DNA of 64,000 nucleotides from Pasteurella dagmatis (lineage in GTDB: Bacteria; Pseudomonadota; Gammaproteobacteria; Enterobacterales; Pasteurellaceae): assembly GCF_900186835.1 (NCBI RefSeq), contig NZ_LT906448.1, positions 806,001 to 870,000 of the forward strand, read 5' to 3'. Positions within the stretch are counted from its first letter, which is position 1. Each line of letters starts with the position of its first letter. Below are positions 19,226 to 26,947 of this stretch, piece after piece. The notes under the pieces were generated by a model, which saw only the letters and a list, made by a program, of their open reading frames with translations, was not told where the DNA came from and ran no database searches. The translations under genes were made by a program, and so were the position numbers.

Positions 19226-19540
19226 TTATTTCTTCATTACATCAGTAAAGAAAACATTAAAATCTCTAAAATGAATATTTGTTCTCATTCCCTCTCTTAC
19301 TTTATCTTTTTTAAATGGATGCTCATTACCATGTTATTTTATTGCCTGTTCAATACCTGCAACAAAAGTATTTAAACCAAGCTCTTTTAAATTATATGCT
19401 GCGGCATAAGCTAAATAAGCGGGGTAAAGGTGAGTTTGTATTCTATTCTCTCCCATTGTTCGAGTACCAATATAGCACCATTTCACTTTCCAAAACCATC
19501 CCCAAAAGCCCAAAATTTCAGCGAAACACAGTAATAGAGA
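19226..19540 (-). pseudogene. Broken gene of unknown family, minus strand
   Basis: Read on the minus strand, one frame gives coherent protein sequence (TRTMGENRIQTHLYPAYLAY, then NLKELGLNTFVAGIEQAIK), hits an in-frame TAA at 19336-19334, and continues with HGNEHPFKKDKVREGMRTNI to a normal stop at 19228-19226 beside the terminator. A single C-to-T change in a CAA codon would explain the internal stop. The 5' end is not clear because the second integrase relic overlaps it. The family is not recognised; its place suggests element cargo. Confidence 0.5.
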
Positions 19541-19902
19541 TAAACAACGCTAAAGTAAAAGACTATTCCCTATCAGATGGTCAAAGTTCTTTTTTGTTAG
19601 AAAAAGCAACTCGAAAAAATATAGCATTTCCAATACTACAGACCATTCTCAAAAAAACGTTTATGAGCTTAGGTTATTATCCAGAGATATTGCTTTCTGA
19701 TGCGAGAAATAAGAGAGATGAATATCGTGCTTTATTATCTAAAGATATAGTTCCACAAGACCATAAACTGAAAGTCGCACAACAAAAACTACAAAAGAAA
19801 GAGTTTACTCTTTCAACCATTGCTAAAGGTTGGCTTATATTAAGAGAAAATGAAGTAAAAGCTGGAAAGTTGAAACAAGATACTTATGAAGATGAATGTT
19901 AA
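19531..19902 (+). pseudogene. Remnant of a second P4-type integrase
   Basis: The reading frame matches the N-terminus of the intact integrase upstream: EINNAKVKDYSLSDGQSSFL aligns with its NKAKARDKPYTLTDG block, and SLGYYPEILLSDARNKRDEY with SLGAYPNLTIAQARAKREEY. Between them the true frame is shifted. In the frame of 19634-19660 the codons read YYRPFSKKR, matching the NYYRPITKKR stretch of the intact gene, and the conserved Trp codon just before is now TAG (19622-19624). The gene stops after about 120 codons, before the core-binding and catalytic domains. It is a decayed relic. Confidence 0.85.
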
Positions 19903-20005
19903 ACAATAATATACTTTACTTCTAACTTCCTACTCATTACTATATACAAAGGTAAATTTACCTAGTAAATCATTAGTTTATTATTGCCACACATGGAACG
20001 TTATT

Positions 20006-20746
20006 ATGAAAATTAACACATTACTTTTAACAACATTGTCAGTTCTTCCTGCTTTTGCAATAGCACAAACTGGTCAATTTAATTTTTATGGCAAAGCAGG
20101 GATTGATTTGACTTCTCGTTTTGAGTCAGTAGAAATAGCACCTTCAATAAGAAATCATTTTCTTAATACTACCGCTATCACATCAAAGAAAAATACATTC
20201 TCACCAAGCATTTTTTTAGAATCTACATATAACATATTACCCCAAACAGAAATTGGTGTTGGGATAGGTTATATTAAACGTAAAGGATTCAATCATACAG
20301 CTTCTGCAACTTTTCCAAACACAGCTTATCCAAACAATAATGCTACTCGTACTGTTACAGAAAAATTCAAAATAAATCGCTATTCCTCTATTCCTGTTTA
20401 TTTAGCCCTTAAACAGAATTATCCTCTTAACCAAAATACAACATTGTATTTCAATGGTAATTTAGGTTATTCCTTTAATAAAATACGTAATAATACTACA
20501 TACGATATAAAAGATTCCTCCCCTATCCTAAGTTATTCTAGAATATTTAATCTAAAAATTAAAAATGGACTTTATTGGGGTTTAGGCATGGGTATAGAGT
20601 ACAAGTCATTCTTAGTTGATATTGGATATTATCACACCAATTCTTCTATCAATGTTATAGGTATTTACAACGGAGAAGAATATGAGTCAGGATATCACTC
20701 ATACAAAAATGATGCACTACGCTTCTCTATTGGTTTTAAATTCTAA
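20006..20746 (+). CDS. Outer-membrane beta-barrel protein, function unknown
   Basis: A 246-residue exported protein with a clear signal peptide (MKINTLLLTTLSVLPAFAIA, cleavage after AIA or AQ). Alternating hydrophobic strands rich in Tyr and Gly (TEIGVGIGYIKRKGF, NGNLGYSFNKI, LYWGLGMGIEYK) run to a C-terminal RFSIGFKF whose last Phe is the BAM recognition signal. The size fits an 8-stranded barrel of the OmpA/OmpW or Opacity type. The exact family was not recognised. It follows the two integrases and has its own terminator, so it may be cargo of the tRNA-Val element. Confidence 0.75.
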   Translation: MKINTLLLTTLSVLPAFAIAQTGQFNFYGKAGIDLTSRFESVEIAPSIRNHFLNTTAITSKKNTFSPSIFLESTYNILPQTEIGVGIGYIKRKGFNHTASATFPNTAYPNNNATRTVTEKFKINRYSSIPVYLALKQNYPLNQNTTLYFNGNLGYSFNKIRNNTTYDIKDSSPILSYSRIFNLKIKNGLYWGLGMGIEYKSFLVDIGYYHTNSSINVIGIYNGEEYESGYHSYKNDALRFSIGFKF

Positions 20747-20772
20747 TAAATAACCTAATCTTTATATAACCC

Positions 20773-20797
20773 AAAGCCGTTTTAATAACGGCTTTTT
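20773..20797 (+). terminator. Terminator of the beta-barrel gene
   Basis: AAAGCCGTT pairs with AACGGCTTT and is followed by further T. Confidence 0.85.
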
Positions 20798-20880
20798 GTG
20801 TCTAAAATTTGAAGGGTATCGTTCACTTAAAAATAAAAGTATCACATCGTGAATAAACAGTACTCTCTGTTTTCCATAAA

Positions 20881-20915
20881 AAAACACCGTTTATCTTTAT
20901 ACAAACGGTGTTTTT
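20881..20915 (-). terminator. thrS terminator
   Basis: A 12-bp stem AAAACACCGTTT with AAACGGTGTTTT, flanked by A and T runs, lies just past the thrS stop. Confidence 0.85.
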
Positions 20916-20929
20916 AATGAATTATGAAA

Positions 20930-22864
20930 TTACGACTCTTCGCCAAACAATTTTAGTTCACGAAGGCGAACTTGTTTTTTCAGAATATCTAAAAATTCTT
21001 CAATAGTGAATGTGCCAAGGTCTGCACCTTTACGAGTACGAACTGCCACCTTGCCCGCTTCAATTTCTTTATCACCACAAACGAGCATATATGGAACACG
21101 GCGTAAGGTATGTTCGCGGATTTTAAAGCCAATTTTTTCGTTACGTAAATCTGATTTCACGCGTAGACCTGCGTCAGATAAAGTCTTCACCACTTTTTGT
21201 ACATATTCAGATTGTGAATCAGTAATATTCATCACGACTGCTTGTGTTGGTGCTAACCATGCTGGGAAGAAACCTGCGTATTCTTCAGTAATAATACCAA
21301 TAAAACGCTCAATCGAACCTAAAATCGCGCGGTGAATCATTACTGGAGTACGGCGATCGTTATCTTCTGCAACATAAGATGCATTTAAGCGACCTGGTAA
21401 TGCAAAGTCTAACTGAATTGTACCGCACTGCCACTCACGATCTAAACTATCACGTAATGCAAATTCAATTTTCGGACCATAGAATGCCCCCTCACCTTCT
21501 TGAATTTCATACTCAAGACCGTTATGTGCTAATGCTGCTGCAAGACCAGCTTCTGCACGCTCCCACATTTCATCTGCACCAATACGTTTTTCTGGACGAG
21601 TTGACAGTTTCACCTGAATATTCTCAAAACCAAAAGTGCTATAAATGTCATAAACCATTTTGATACAAGAGGTTACTTCGCTTTCAATTTGATCTTCAGT
21701 ACAAAAAATGTGTGCATCATCTTGAGTGAAACCTCGTACACGCATTAAACCGTGTAGTGAACCAGACGGTTCATTACGATGACAAGAACCAAATTCAGCC
21801 ATACGGATTGGTAAATCACGATATGATTTCAAACCTTGATTAAAAATTTGAACGTGACCTGGACAGTTCATTGGTTTGATCGCATATTCACGATTTTCTG
21901 ATTGTGTCGTGAACATTAAGTCACCGTAGTTTTGCCAGTGACCTGTTTTTTCCCACAACACGCGATCCATCATAAATGGACCTTTTACTTCCTGATAATC
22001 GTATTCTTTTAATTTAGTACGAACAAAAGTTTCAAGTTCGCGGAAAATTGTCCAACCGTCATTGTGCCAAAACACCATGCCCGGAGCCTCTTCTTGCATA
22101 TGATATAAATCTAATGCTTTACCAATTTTACGGTGGTCACGTTTTGCCGCTTCTTCTAAACGCGTTAAATATTCGCTTAGCTGCTTTTTATCAGCCCAAG
22201 CTGTACCATAGATACGCTGTAACATTTTATTTTTACTGTCACCACGCCAGTATGCCCCTGCCACTTTCATCAATTTGAAATGATGACAAAAACGCATATT
22301 TGGTACATGTGGACCTCGACACATATCGATATATTCTTCGTGATGATAAAGTGCAGGTGTGTCACAACGAGCAATGTTTTCATCTAAAATTGCCATTTTA
22401 TATGGCTCACTACGTTGTTCAAAAGTATCACGAGCCTCCTGCCAACTCACCACTTTTTTCACTACATCATAATTAGTTTTAGCTAGATCAAGCATACGTT
22501 TTTCTAACGCATCTAAATCTTCTTGCGTTAAAGAGCGGTCTAAATCAACATCATAATAAAAACCGTTCTCGATTGTTGGACCAATCGCCATTTTCACATT
22601 TGGGAATAATTGCTTAATTGCGTGACCCAATAAGTGCGCACAAGAGTGACGAATGATTTCTAAACCGTCTTCATCTTTTGCGGTAATAATCTCTAGGCTA
22701 CTGTCATTTGTGATAACGTCACAAGCATCTTTACGCTCGCCATTCACTCGACCAGCAATACAAGCTTTTGCAAGACCAGCACCAATGCTAGCTGCAACAT
22801 CCATCACAGAAACAGGTTGTTCAAACTGACGCTGTGAACCGTCAGGCAAAGTAATAATAGGCAT
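20930..22864 (-). CDS. thrS: Threonyl-tRNA synthetase
   Basis: Charges tRNA-Thr; 644 residues from the ATG at 22864, close to the 642 of E. coli. It has an N-terminal TGS domain ([19 protein letters not shown]), an editing domain with HxxxH ([16 protein letters not shown]), the class II catalytic core ([20 protein letters not shown], motif 2) and a C-terminal anticodon-binding domain. AAAGGA lies seven bases before this ATG; an earlier in-frame ATG at 22891 lies inside the leader hairpin and is rejected. The leader carries a likely ThrRS operator, so autogenous translational control is expected. Confidence 0.97.
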   Translation of the reverse strand: MPIITLPDGSQRQFEQPVSVMDVAASIGAGLAKACIAGRVNGERKDACDVITNDSSLEIITAKDEDGLEIIRHSCAHLLGHAIKQLFPNVKMAIGPTIENGFYYDVDLDRSLTQEDLDALEKRMLDLAKTNYDVVKKVVSWQEARDTFEQRSEPYKMAILDENIARCDTPALYHHEEYIDMCRGPHVPNMRFCHHFKLMKVAGAYWRGDSKNKMLQRIYGTAWADKKQLSEYLTRLEEAAKRDHRKIGKALDLYHMQEEAPGMVFWHNDGWTIFRELETFVRTKLKEYDYQEVKGPFMMDRVLWEKTGHWQNYGDLMFTTQSENREYAIKPMNCPGHVQIFNQGLKSYRDLPIRMAEFGSCHRNEPSGSLHGLMRVRGFTQDDAHIFCTEDQIESEVTSCIKMVYDIYSTFGFENIQVKLSTRPEKRIGADEMWERAEAGLAAALAHNGLEYEIQEGEGAFYGPKIEFALRDSLDREWQCGTIQLDFALPGRLNASYVAEDNDRRTPVMIHRAILGSIERFIGIITEEYAGFFPAWLAPTQAVVMNITDSQSEYVQKVVKTLSDAGLRVKSDLRNEKIGFKIREHTLRRVPYMLVCGDKEIEAGKVAVRTRKGADLGTFTIEEFLDILKKQVRLRELKLFGEES

Positions 22865-22882
22865 ACATTTTCCTTTACAGTG

Positions 22883-22903
22883 GTAACCCATACGAGAGGT
22901 TAC
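22883..22903 (-). promoter_or_regulatory. ThrRS operator: anticodon-arm mimic
   Basis: On the minus strand GUAACC pairs with GGUUAC, extended by a U-G pair, closing a 7-nt loop CUCGUAU. The loop copies a tRNA-Thr anticodon loop: U at position 33, anticodon CGU (22894-22892, about 30 nt before the start codon) and a following A. In E. coli ThrRS represses its own mRNA by binding such a hairpin next to the Shine-Dalgarno sequence. Here AAAGGA begins six bases beyond the hairpin. The fit is good but has not been tested. Confidence 0.75.
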
Positions 22904-22931
22904 TTGTTTTGACTAAAATTTCTCAAAAATA

Positions 22932-22980
22932 AACCGCACTTTAGGCTCATTCCTACTCTGAATAAGACAAAAGTGCGGTA
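22932..22980 (-). promoter_or_regulatory. Second hairpin of the thrS leader, arms made of uptake cores
   Basis: Inverted uptake cores (22933-22941 and 22971-22979) form a 10-bp outer stem, ACCGCACTTT with AAAGTGCGGT. Inside it a 7-bp stem (CTTATTC with GAATGAG) closes a 7-nt loop AGAGTAG. The E. coli thrS operator also has a second stem-loop upstream of the anticodon-like one, so this may be its counterpart. A plain uptake-sequence pair is the alternative. Confidence 0.5.
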
Positions 22981-23203
22981 GAAAATTCTAGCATATTTCA
23001 TTTTGATTGGCGATTTAGATTTGAACAAATCAAACAAAGATTGTCGATAATTCCACATTTTGGTGATTTAACTATAATTAATCGTTCACATTTATAGCAA
23101 GTCGTTATAAATTAAAACCCGAAGTTCTTTTGTCCATTCTATCAAGTTATTTTAATATAGCCCTTTATATTGCTGAAGCGCTATTTCACAACGAGGAGGC
23201 TCA
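22981..23203. other. Divergent intergenic region thrS / binding-protein gene
   Basis: It holds the start signals of both genes. On the plus strand TATAAT at 23073-23078 lies about 125 bases before the binding-protein start but has no good -35 box. The long leader ends in a strong GAGGAGG ribosome binding site (23193-23199). Nothing else is recognised. Confidence 0.4.
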
Positions 23204-24799
23204 ATGAAATTAACCACAAAACTTTCTTTAATTGCGGCAGGCTTACTTGCCATTAACACCGCTCAAGCTGCTAATAAAACCTTTATTAACTGCGTAAGCC
23301 GTGCGCCAAGTAGCTTTAGCCCAGCACTCATTATGGAAGGTATTTCTTATAATGCCAGCTCACAACAAGTCTATAATCGTTTGATTGAGTTTAAACGTGG
23401 TTCAACAGATATTGAGCCGGCCCTTGCCGAAAACTGGCAAATTAGTGATGATGGCTTAACTTACACCTTTAATTTACGCAAAGGGGTTAAATTCCATACA
23501 ACAAAAGAATATCAACCAAGTCGAGAATTTAATGCTGATGACGTAATTTTCTCTTTCCATCGACAATTAGATAAAACTCACCCTTATCATTCTGTATCCA
23601 AAGGCACTTATCCCTACTTCAATGCGATGAAGTTTCCAAAGCTGTTGAAATCCGTTGAAAAAGTTGATGATTACACCGTTAAAATTACATTGAACAAACC
23701 CGATGCTACATTTTTAGCCAGTTTAGGAATGGATTTTATCTCGATCTACTCTGCTGAATATGCTGACAAAATGATGAAAGCAGGTACACCTGAAAAAATC
23801 GATACAACACCAATTGGTACGGGTCCTTTCATCTTTACAGGCTATCAACTTGAGCAAAAAATCCGTTTCTTAGCCAACCCAGAATATTGGAAACCGAAAG
23901 CAGAAATTGACCGCTTAATTTTTGATATCGTGCCTGATGCAAGCACTCGCTATGCAAAATTACAAGCTGGTAGTTGCCACATGATCGATTTCCCTAATAT
24001 TGCTGATTTAGCCAAAATGAAAGACGATCCTAAAGTGCAATTAATGTCAAAAGAAGGCTTAAATATTGCATATGTCGCATTTAATACTGAAAAACCACCA
24101 TTTGATAATGTGAAAGTCCGTCAAGCATTAAACTATGCGACAGATAAACAAGCTATTATCGACGTTGTTTATCAAGGTGCTGGCGTAATAGCGAAGAATA
24201 TCTTGCCACCAACTATTTGGAGCTATAATGATGCCATTCAAGACTATCCTTTTGATATCGAAAAAGCGAAAAAGCTTTTAACTGAAGCAGGTTATCCAAA
24301 CGGCTTTGAAACTGAAATTTGGGTACAGCCTGTAGTACGTTCTTCCAATCCAAACCCTCGCCGTATGGCAGAAGTCATCCAAAGCGACTGGGCAAAAGCT
24401 GGAGTGAAAGCAAAATTAGTCAGCTACGAGTGGGGTGATTACATTAAACGCACCAAGGCAGGCGAGCTCACCGCTGGCACTTACGGTTGGTCAGGTGATA
24501 ATGGCGATCCTGATAACTTCTTATCGCCACTATTAGGCAGTGAAAATATTGGCAATAGCAACTACGCACGCTGGAGCAACGCTGAATTTGATGCATTATT
24601 AAATAAAGCGATTAGCTTATCTAGCCAAGCGGAACGAGCAGAGCTATACAAAAAAGCTCAAGTGATTGCGAAGGAACAAGCCCCTTGGATCACTATTGCA
24701 CACTCAATCACTAACACGGCTCTTAGCCCTCGCGTGAAAGACTATAAACAAAGCCCATTTGGTTATAGCTACTTCTATGGCACTAAGCTAGAAGATTAA
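23204..24799 (+). CDS. DppA/HbpA-type periplasmic peptide or heme-binding protein
   Basis: A 531-residue class C solute-binding protein of the SBP_bac_5 family. It resembles E. coli DppA and Haemophilus HbpA over its whole length (YNASSQQVYNRLIEFKRGST, FNADDVIFSFHRQLD, GDNGDPDNFLSPLLG). DppA delivers dipeptides and heme to an ABC importer; HbpA binds heme and glutathione. HbpA is a lipoprotein, whereas this protein has a signal peptide ending AQA-A with no lipobox (the first Cys, at about residue 30, is the conserved one of the mature domain). No permease or ATPase gene is adjacent. The ligand cannot be decided from sequence. Confidence 0.88.
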   Translation: MKLTTKLSLIAAGLLAINTAQAANKTFINCVSRAPSSFSPALIMEGISYNASSQQVYNRLIEFKRGSTDIEPALAENWQISDDGLTYTFNLRKGVKFHTTKEYQPSREFNADDVIFSFHRQLDKTHPYHSVSKGTYPYFNAMKFPKLLKSVEKVDDYTVKITLNKPDATFLASLGMDFISIYSAEYADKMMKAGTPEKIDTTPIGTGPFIFTGYQLEQKIRFLANPEYWKPKAEIDRLIFDIVPDASTRYAKLQAGSCHMIDFPNIADLAKMKDDPKVQLMSKEGLNIAYVAFNTEKPPFDNVKVRQALNYATDKQAIIDVVYQGAGVIAKNILPPTIWSYNDAIQDYPFDIEKAKKLLTEAGYPNGFETEIWVQPVVRSSNPNPRRMAEVIQSDWAKAGVKAKLVSYEWGDYIKRTKAGELTAGTYGWSGDNGDPDNFLSPLLGSENIGNSNYARWSNAEFDALLNKAISLSSQAERAELYKKAQVIAKEQAPWITIAHSITNTALSPRVKDYKQSPFGYSYFYGTKLED

Positions 24800-24809
24800 A
24801 AAATTTGTA

Positions 24810-24850
24810 AAAAATACCGCACTTTAGGAATAAAGTGCGGTTTGTTTTTA
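24810..24850 (+). terminator. Terminator built from two uptake cores
   Basis: ACCGCACTTTA (24816-24826) and TAAAGTGCGGT (24831-24841) form an 11-bp stem with a GGAA loop followed by TTGTTTTT. It ends the binding-protein transcript. Confidence 0.9.
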
Positions 24851-25013
24851 GAAAAGATAAATGAAAGTCAGCAAGAAAAATCATATTGATTTGAAATGAT
24901 ATAGCTGTATATTCAATTTAGGAGACAGACTGTACCCCTTGTATCTTTTCATTGCTCAAATTCTTATTATTAGATAACTTCTTTTCTCTGAGCTCTCGTT
25001 GAAGAACTTTAAG

Positions 25014-26120
25014 CTAAAAAGAATAGACTACATCAAATTTCCGTTTTTCTGTTTTCTCTGGTACTTGAAAAACGACTTGTGATACATCGCCGGTATAATA
25101 ACGAGTAACCTGCGTATAACGTTTTTTCTCATCAACTTCAGGTGGAAATGGCTGGCGAGTTTGGAAAAATTGTCTGATTGCACTTTCTTCGGCTTTAATT
25201 TTGCCTTGAGTAACTTGATGATGCGCTTCTTTAAACAAATTCGCTAATTGGCGATGATATAACTTTTCACTTTCAGTTAATAATGGTTCTGTTTTTAAAT
25301 TAATACCGGATAATGCTCTACCATCTTGATATATTCCATGAACAATCACATTTTCAACCATTTCCGTTGGTAAACGATATACCACCGCATTGCCAATAAT
25401 TTTCATAAGTTTTATATCCCCTAATTGGGAGTGAATTGTCATAGGAATATCTTTAACTAAGTAGGATTTATATTGTGTTAATGGTAACTCTACCTGAAAA
25501 GAAATTTGTTTTATGGGTTTGTATACATCAAACGCAACTTGTGTGTATTCACTATCTTTTGTTGCATAAACTGCTTTCTCAATTTCAGATAAATAATGCT
25601 CAAATAATTCGCCATCAAGATTTTTATCTTCAAAAATTTTTGAAGGTGAAAAATAGTCAAAATGAGTTTCTTGAGTTCCGTCGGTGAATTCAATACTTGT
25701 TGGTGTAAAAAGGGGGTGCAATTGTGGATTTTGCATAAAATAATCCATTTCTAACCCAAGTAATTCCGCTAATTTGGCCGATTCTTTCGGAATATTCAGA
25801 AAATAATAAGATCCTTTAAATGTGATGGTTGATTGTTTTTGAGTAAAAAAACTTTGTAATTGGTTGATATCAATTTCAATTTGGTTCGAAAGTGCAACAA
25901 AATTATGTTTATCTGCCGGATTAAATACATTTTGAGGCTGTTGCGGGACAAATTCTAAGGGCGTGAGCGAATCGCTGTTCGCTATTTTTTCCATATATTC
26001 TCGTGAAGCTTGCAAATTTGCCAAAGCACGTTGTTTTTCTTCTAAAGGGGTGGCATTCGCGCCAAAAGAGGTTAATAAGCACAATCCCAATAGATAAGTT
26101 ATCTTTTTCACCATATTCAT
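25014..26120 (-). CDS. Exported protein of unknown function
   Basis: A 368-residue protein with a signal peptide (MNMVKKITYLLGLCLLTSFG, cleavage near GANA-TP). The start at 26120 is set by GAGGAAGG just upstream; a second ATG lies two codons later. The mature part is mixed alpha/beta, with a repeated-looking hydrophilic layout, no cysteine-rich or metal motif, and a C-terminal stretch SQVVFQVPEKTEKRKFDVVY. I do not recognise the family. It is monocistronic, between the DppA-like gene and a small membrane protein on the same strand, with about 320 bases separating it from the latter. Confidence 0.75.
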   Translation of the reverse strand: MNMVKKITYLLGLCLLTSFGANATPLEEKQRALANLQASREYMEKIANSDSLTPLEFVPQQPQNVFNPADKHNFVALSNQIEIDINQLQSFFTQKQSTITFKGSYYFLNIPKESAKLAELLGLEMDYFMQNPQLHPLFTPTSIEFTDGTQETHFDYFSPSKIFEDKNLDGELFEHYLSEIEKAVYATKDSEYTQVAFDVYKPIKQISFQVELPLTQYKSYLVKDIPMTIHSQLGDIKLMKIIGNAVVYRLPTEMVENVIVHGIYQDGRALSGINLKTEPLLTESEKLYHRQLANLFKEAHHQVTQGKIKAEESAIRQFFQTRQPFPPEVDEKKRYTQVTRYYTGDVSQVVFQVPEKTEKRKFDVVYSF

Positions 26121-26404
26121 ACCTTCCTCAGAAATAAAGCTCACTTGTTATATATAAAATACTTTGTTTATCATCTACTATTATTCATCAATAAGACACT
26201 ATAAACACTATCGTGAAAACTTCATAAAAAACAGACCGCACTTTGAAAGTTTTAGGGTTATAAAACGTAAGTTTAATTATATACAAATACGTATATAGGA
26301 AAAGTAGCACTTGGAAGGATGACAAAATAGCTAAAAAGACTGCTATAAATAATCTTAAGATATATGAGATGAGCCCTATAATTAGTATAAAAAACTCTTA
26401 TTAT
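26121..26404. other. Intergenic region with one uptake core
   Basis: An AT-rich gap of about 280 bases between two minus-strand genes. It holds an uptake core at 26235-26243 and presumably the promoter of the exported protein. No RNA gene or other coding frame of note was seen. Confidence 0.5.
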
Positions 26405-26427
26405 AAAAAAAGCCTATCAAGTAGGCT
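26405..26427 (-). terminator. Terminator of the small membrane-protein gene
   Basis: On the minus strand AGCCTA pairs with TAGGCT and is followed by seven T. Confidence 0.65.
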
Positions 26428-26442
26428 GTTCTTCGTTCAAAT

Positions 26443-26808
26443 TTATTTTCTATCATTAGAATCTGGCAGGAGGAAAACAATATTTGTAAATGCAATAATA
26501 AATCCTAAAATACCAAATGGAATAAGAATGAATAGTGCCATATATATATCGTTATAAGAAAATAATAGAGATAAATATACAAATATTGTATGACAAATCA
26601 AAACAATGTAGATATTATCTTGAGTATATCTACGCCAACAACAAACTAGTGCAGATAGTAATGCAGCGATAGTTTCCATACCCGACACCCAAAGACTGTA
26701 GTCTCTAAATAAAAGTAATTGAATCAAGATAGGAAGTACAAACGCAACACTAGGAAATCCAAAAATTACTCTAAAATAGGGATAATCATATTTCATTTTC
26801 TGGGTCAT
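26443..26808 (-). CDS. Small integral membrane protein, function unknown
   Basis: A 121-residue protein with four likely transmembrane helices (about 15-32, 40-58, 66-84 and 88-112) and charged ends. The ATG at 26808 is preferred to the TTG one codon earlier. The ribosome binding site is weak. It has its own terminator downstream. The family is not recognised, and its base composition is a little more AT-rich than its neighbours, which might reflect a low-expression accessory gene. Confidence 0.6.
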   Translation of the reverse strand: MTQKMKYDYPYFRVIFGFPSVAFVLPILIQLLLFRDYSLWVSGMETIAALLSALVCCWRRYTQDNIYIVLICHTIFVYLSLLFSYNDIYMALFILIPFGILGFIIAFTNIVFLLPDSNDRK

Positions 26809-26894
26809 CAAACAACTCTATTATTCATACAAAATGTCTATATGATAAAACGATTTTTGTTTTTTTGATAGCTTAATCTTAAAATTATAATAAT

Positions 26895-26920
26895 AAAAGT
26901 GAGCAAATTGCTCACTTTTT
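26895..26920. terminator. putA terminator
   Basis: AAGTGAGCAA pairs with TTGCTCACTT in a near-perfect palindrome flanked by A and T runs, between putA and the small membrane-protein gene. Confidence 0.8.
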
Positions 26921-26947
26921 GACTTATTTAAAGGTTAAACGTTTTAG

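Noticed and set aside
19315..19530. N-terminal part of the 195-codon plus-strand frame as real protein
   Set aside because: It is antisense to a coherent minus-strand relic, and similarity to integrases begins only near 19531.
17835..20746. Complete prophage
   Set aside because: Only integrases and one cargo-like gene are present; no capsid, terminase, replication or lysis genes are seen.
20747..20930. Right-hand attachment site of the tRNA-Val element
   Set aside because: No second copy of the tRNA 3' end (GTTCGAGTCC or GCTAGTTGCACCA) could be found by eye between the integrases and thrS.
22865..22891. Longer thrS N-terminus from ATG 22891
   Set aside because: That ATG lies within the operator hairpin, the nine extra residues are not family-like, and the ATG at 22864 has AAAGGA upstream.
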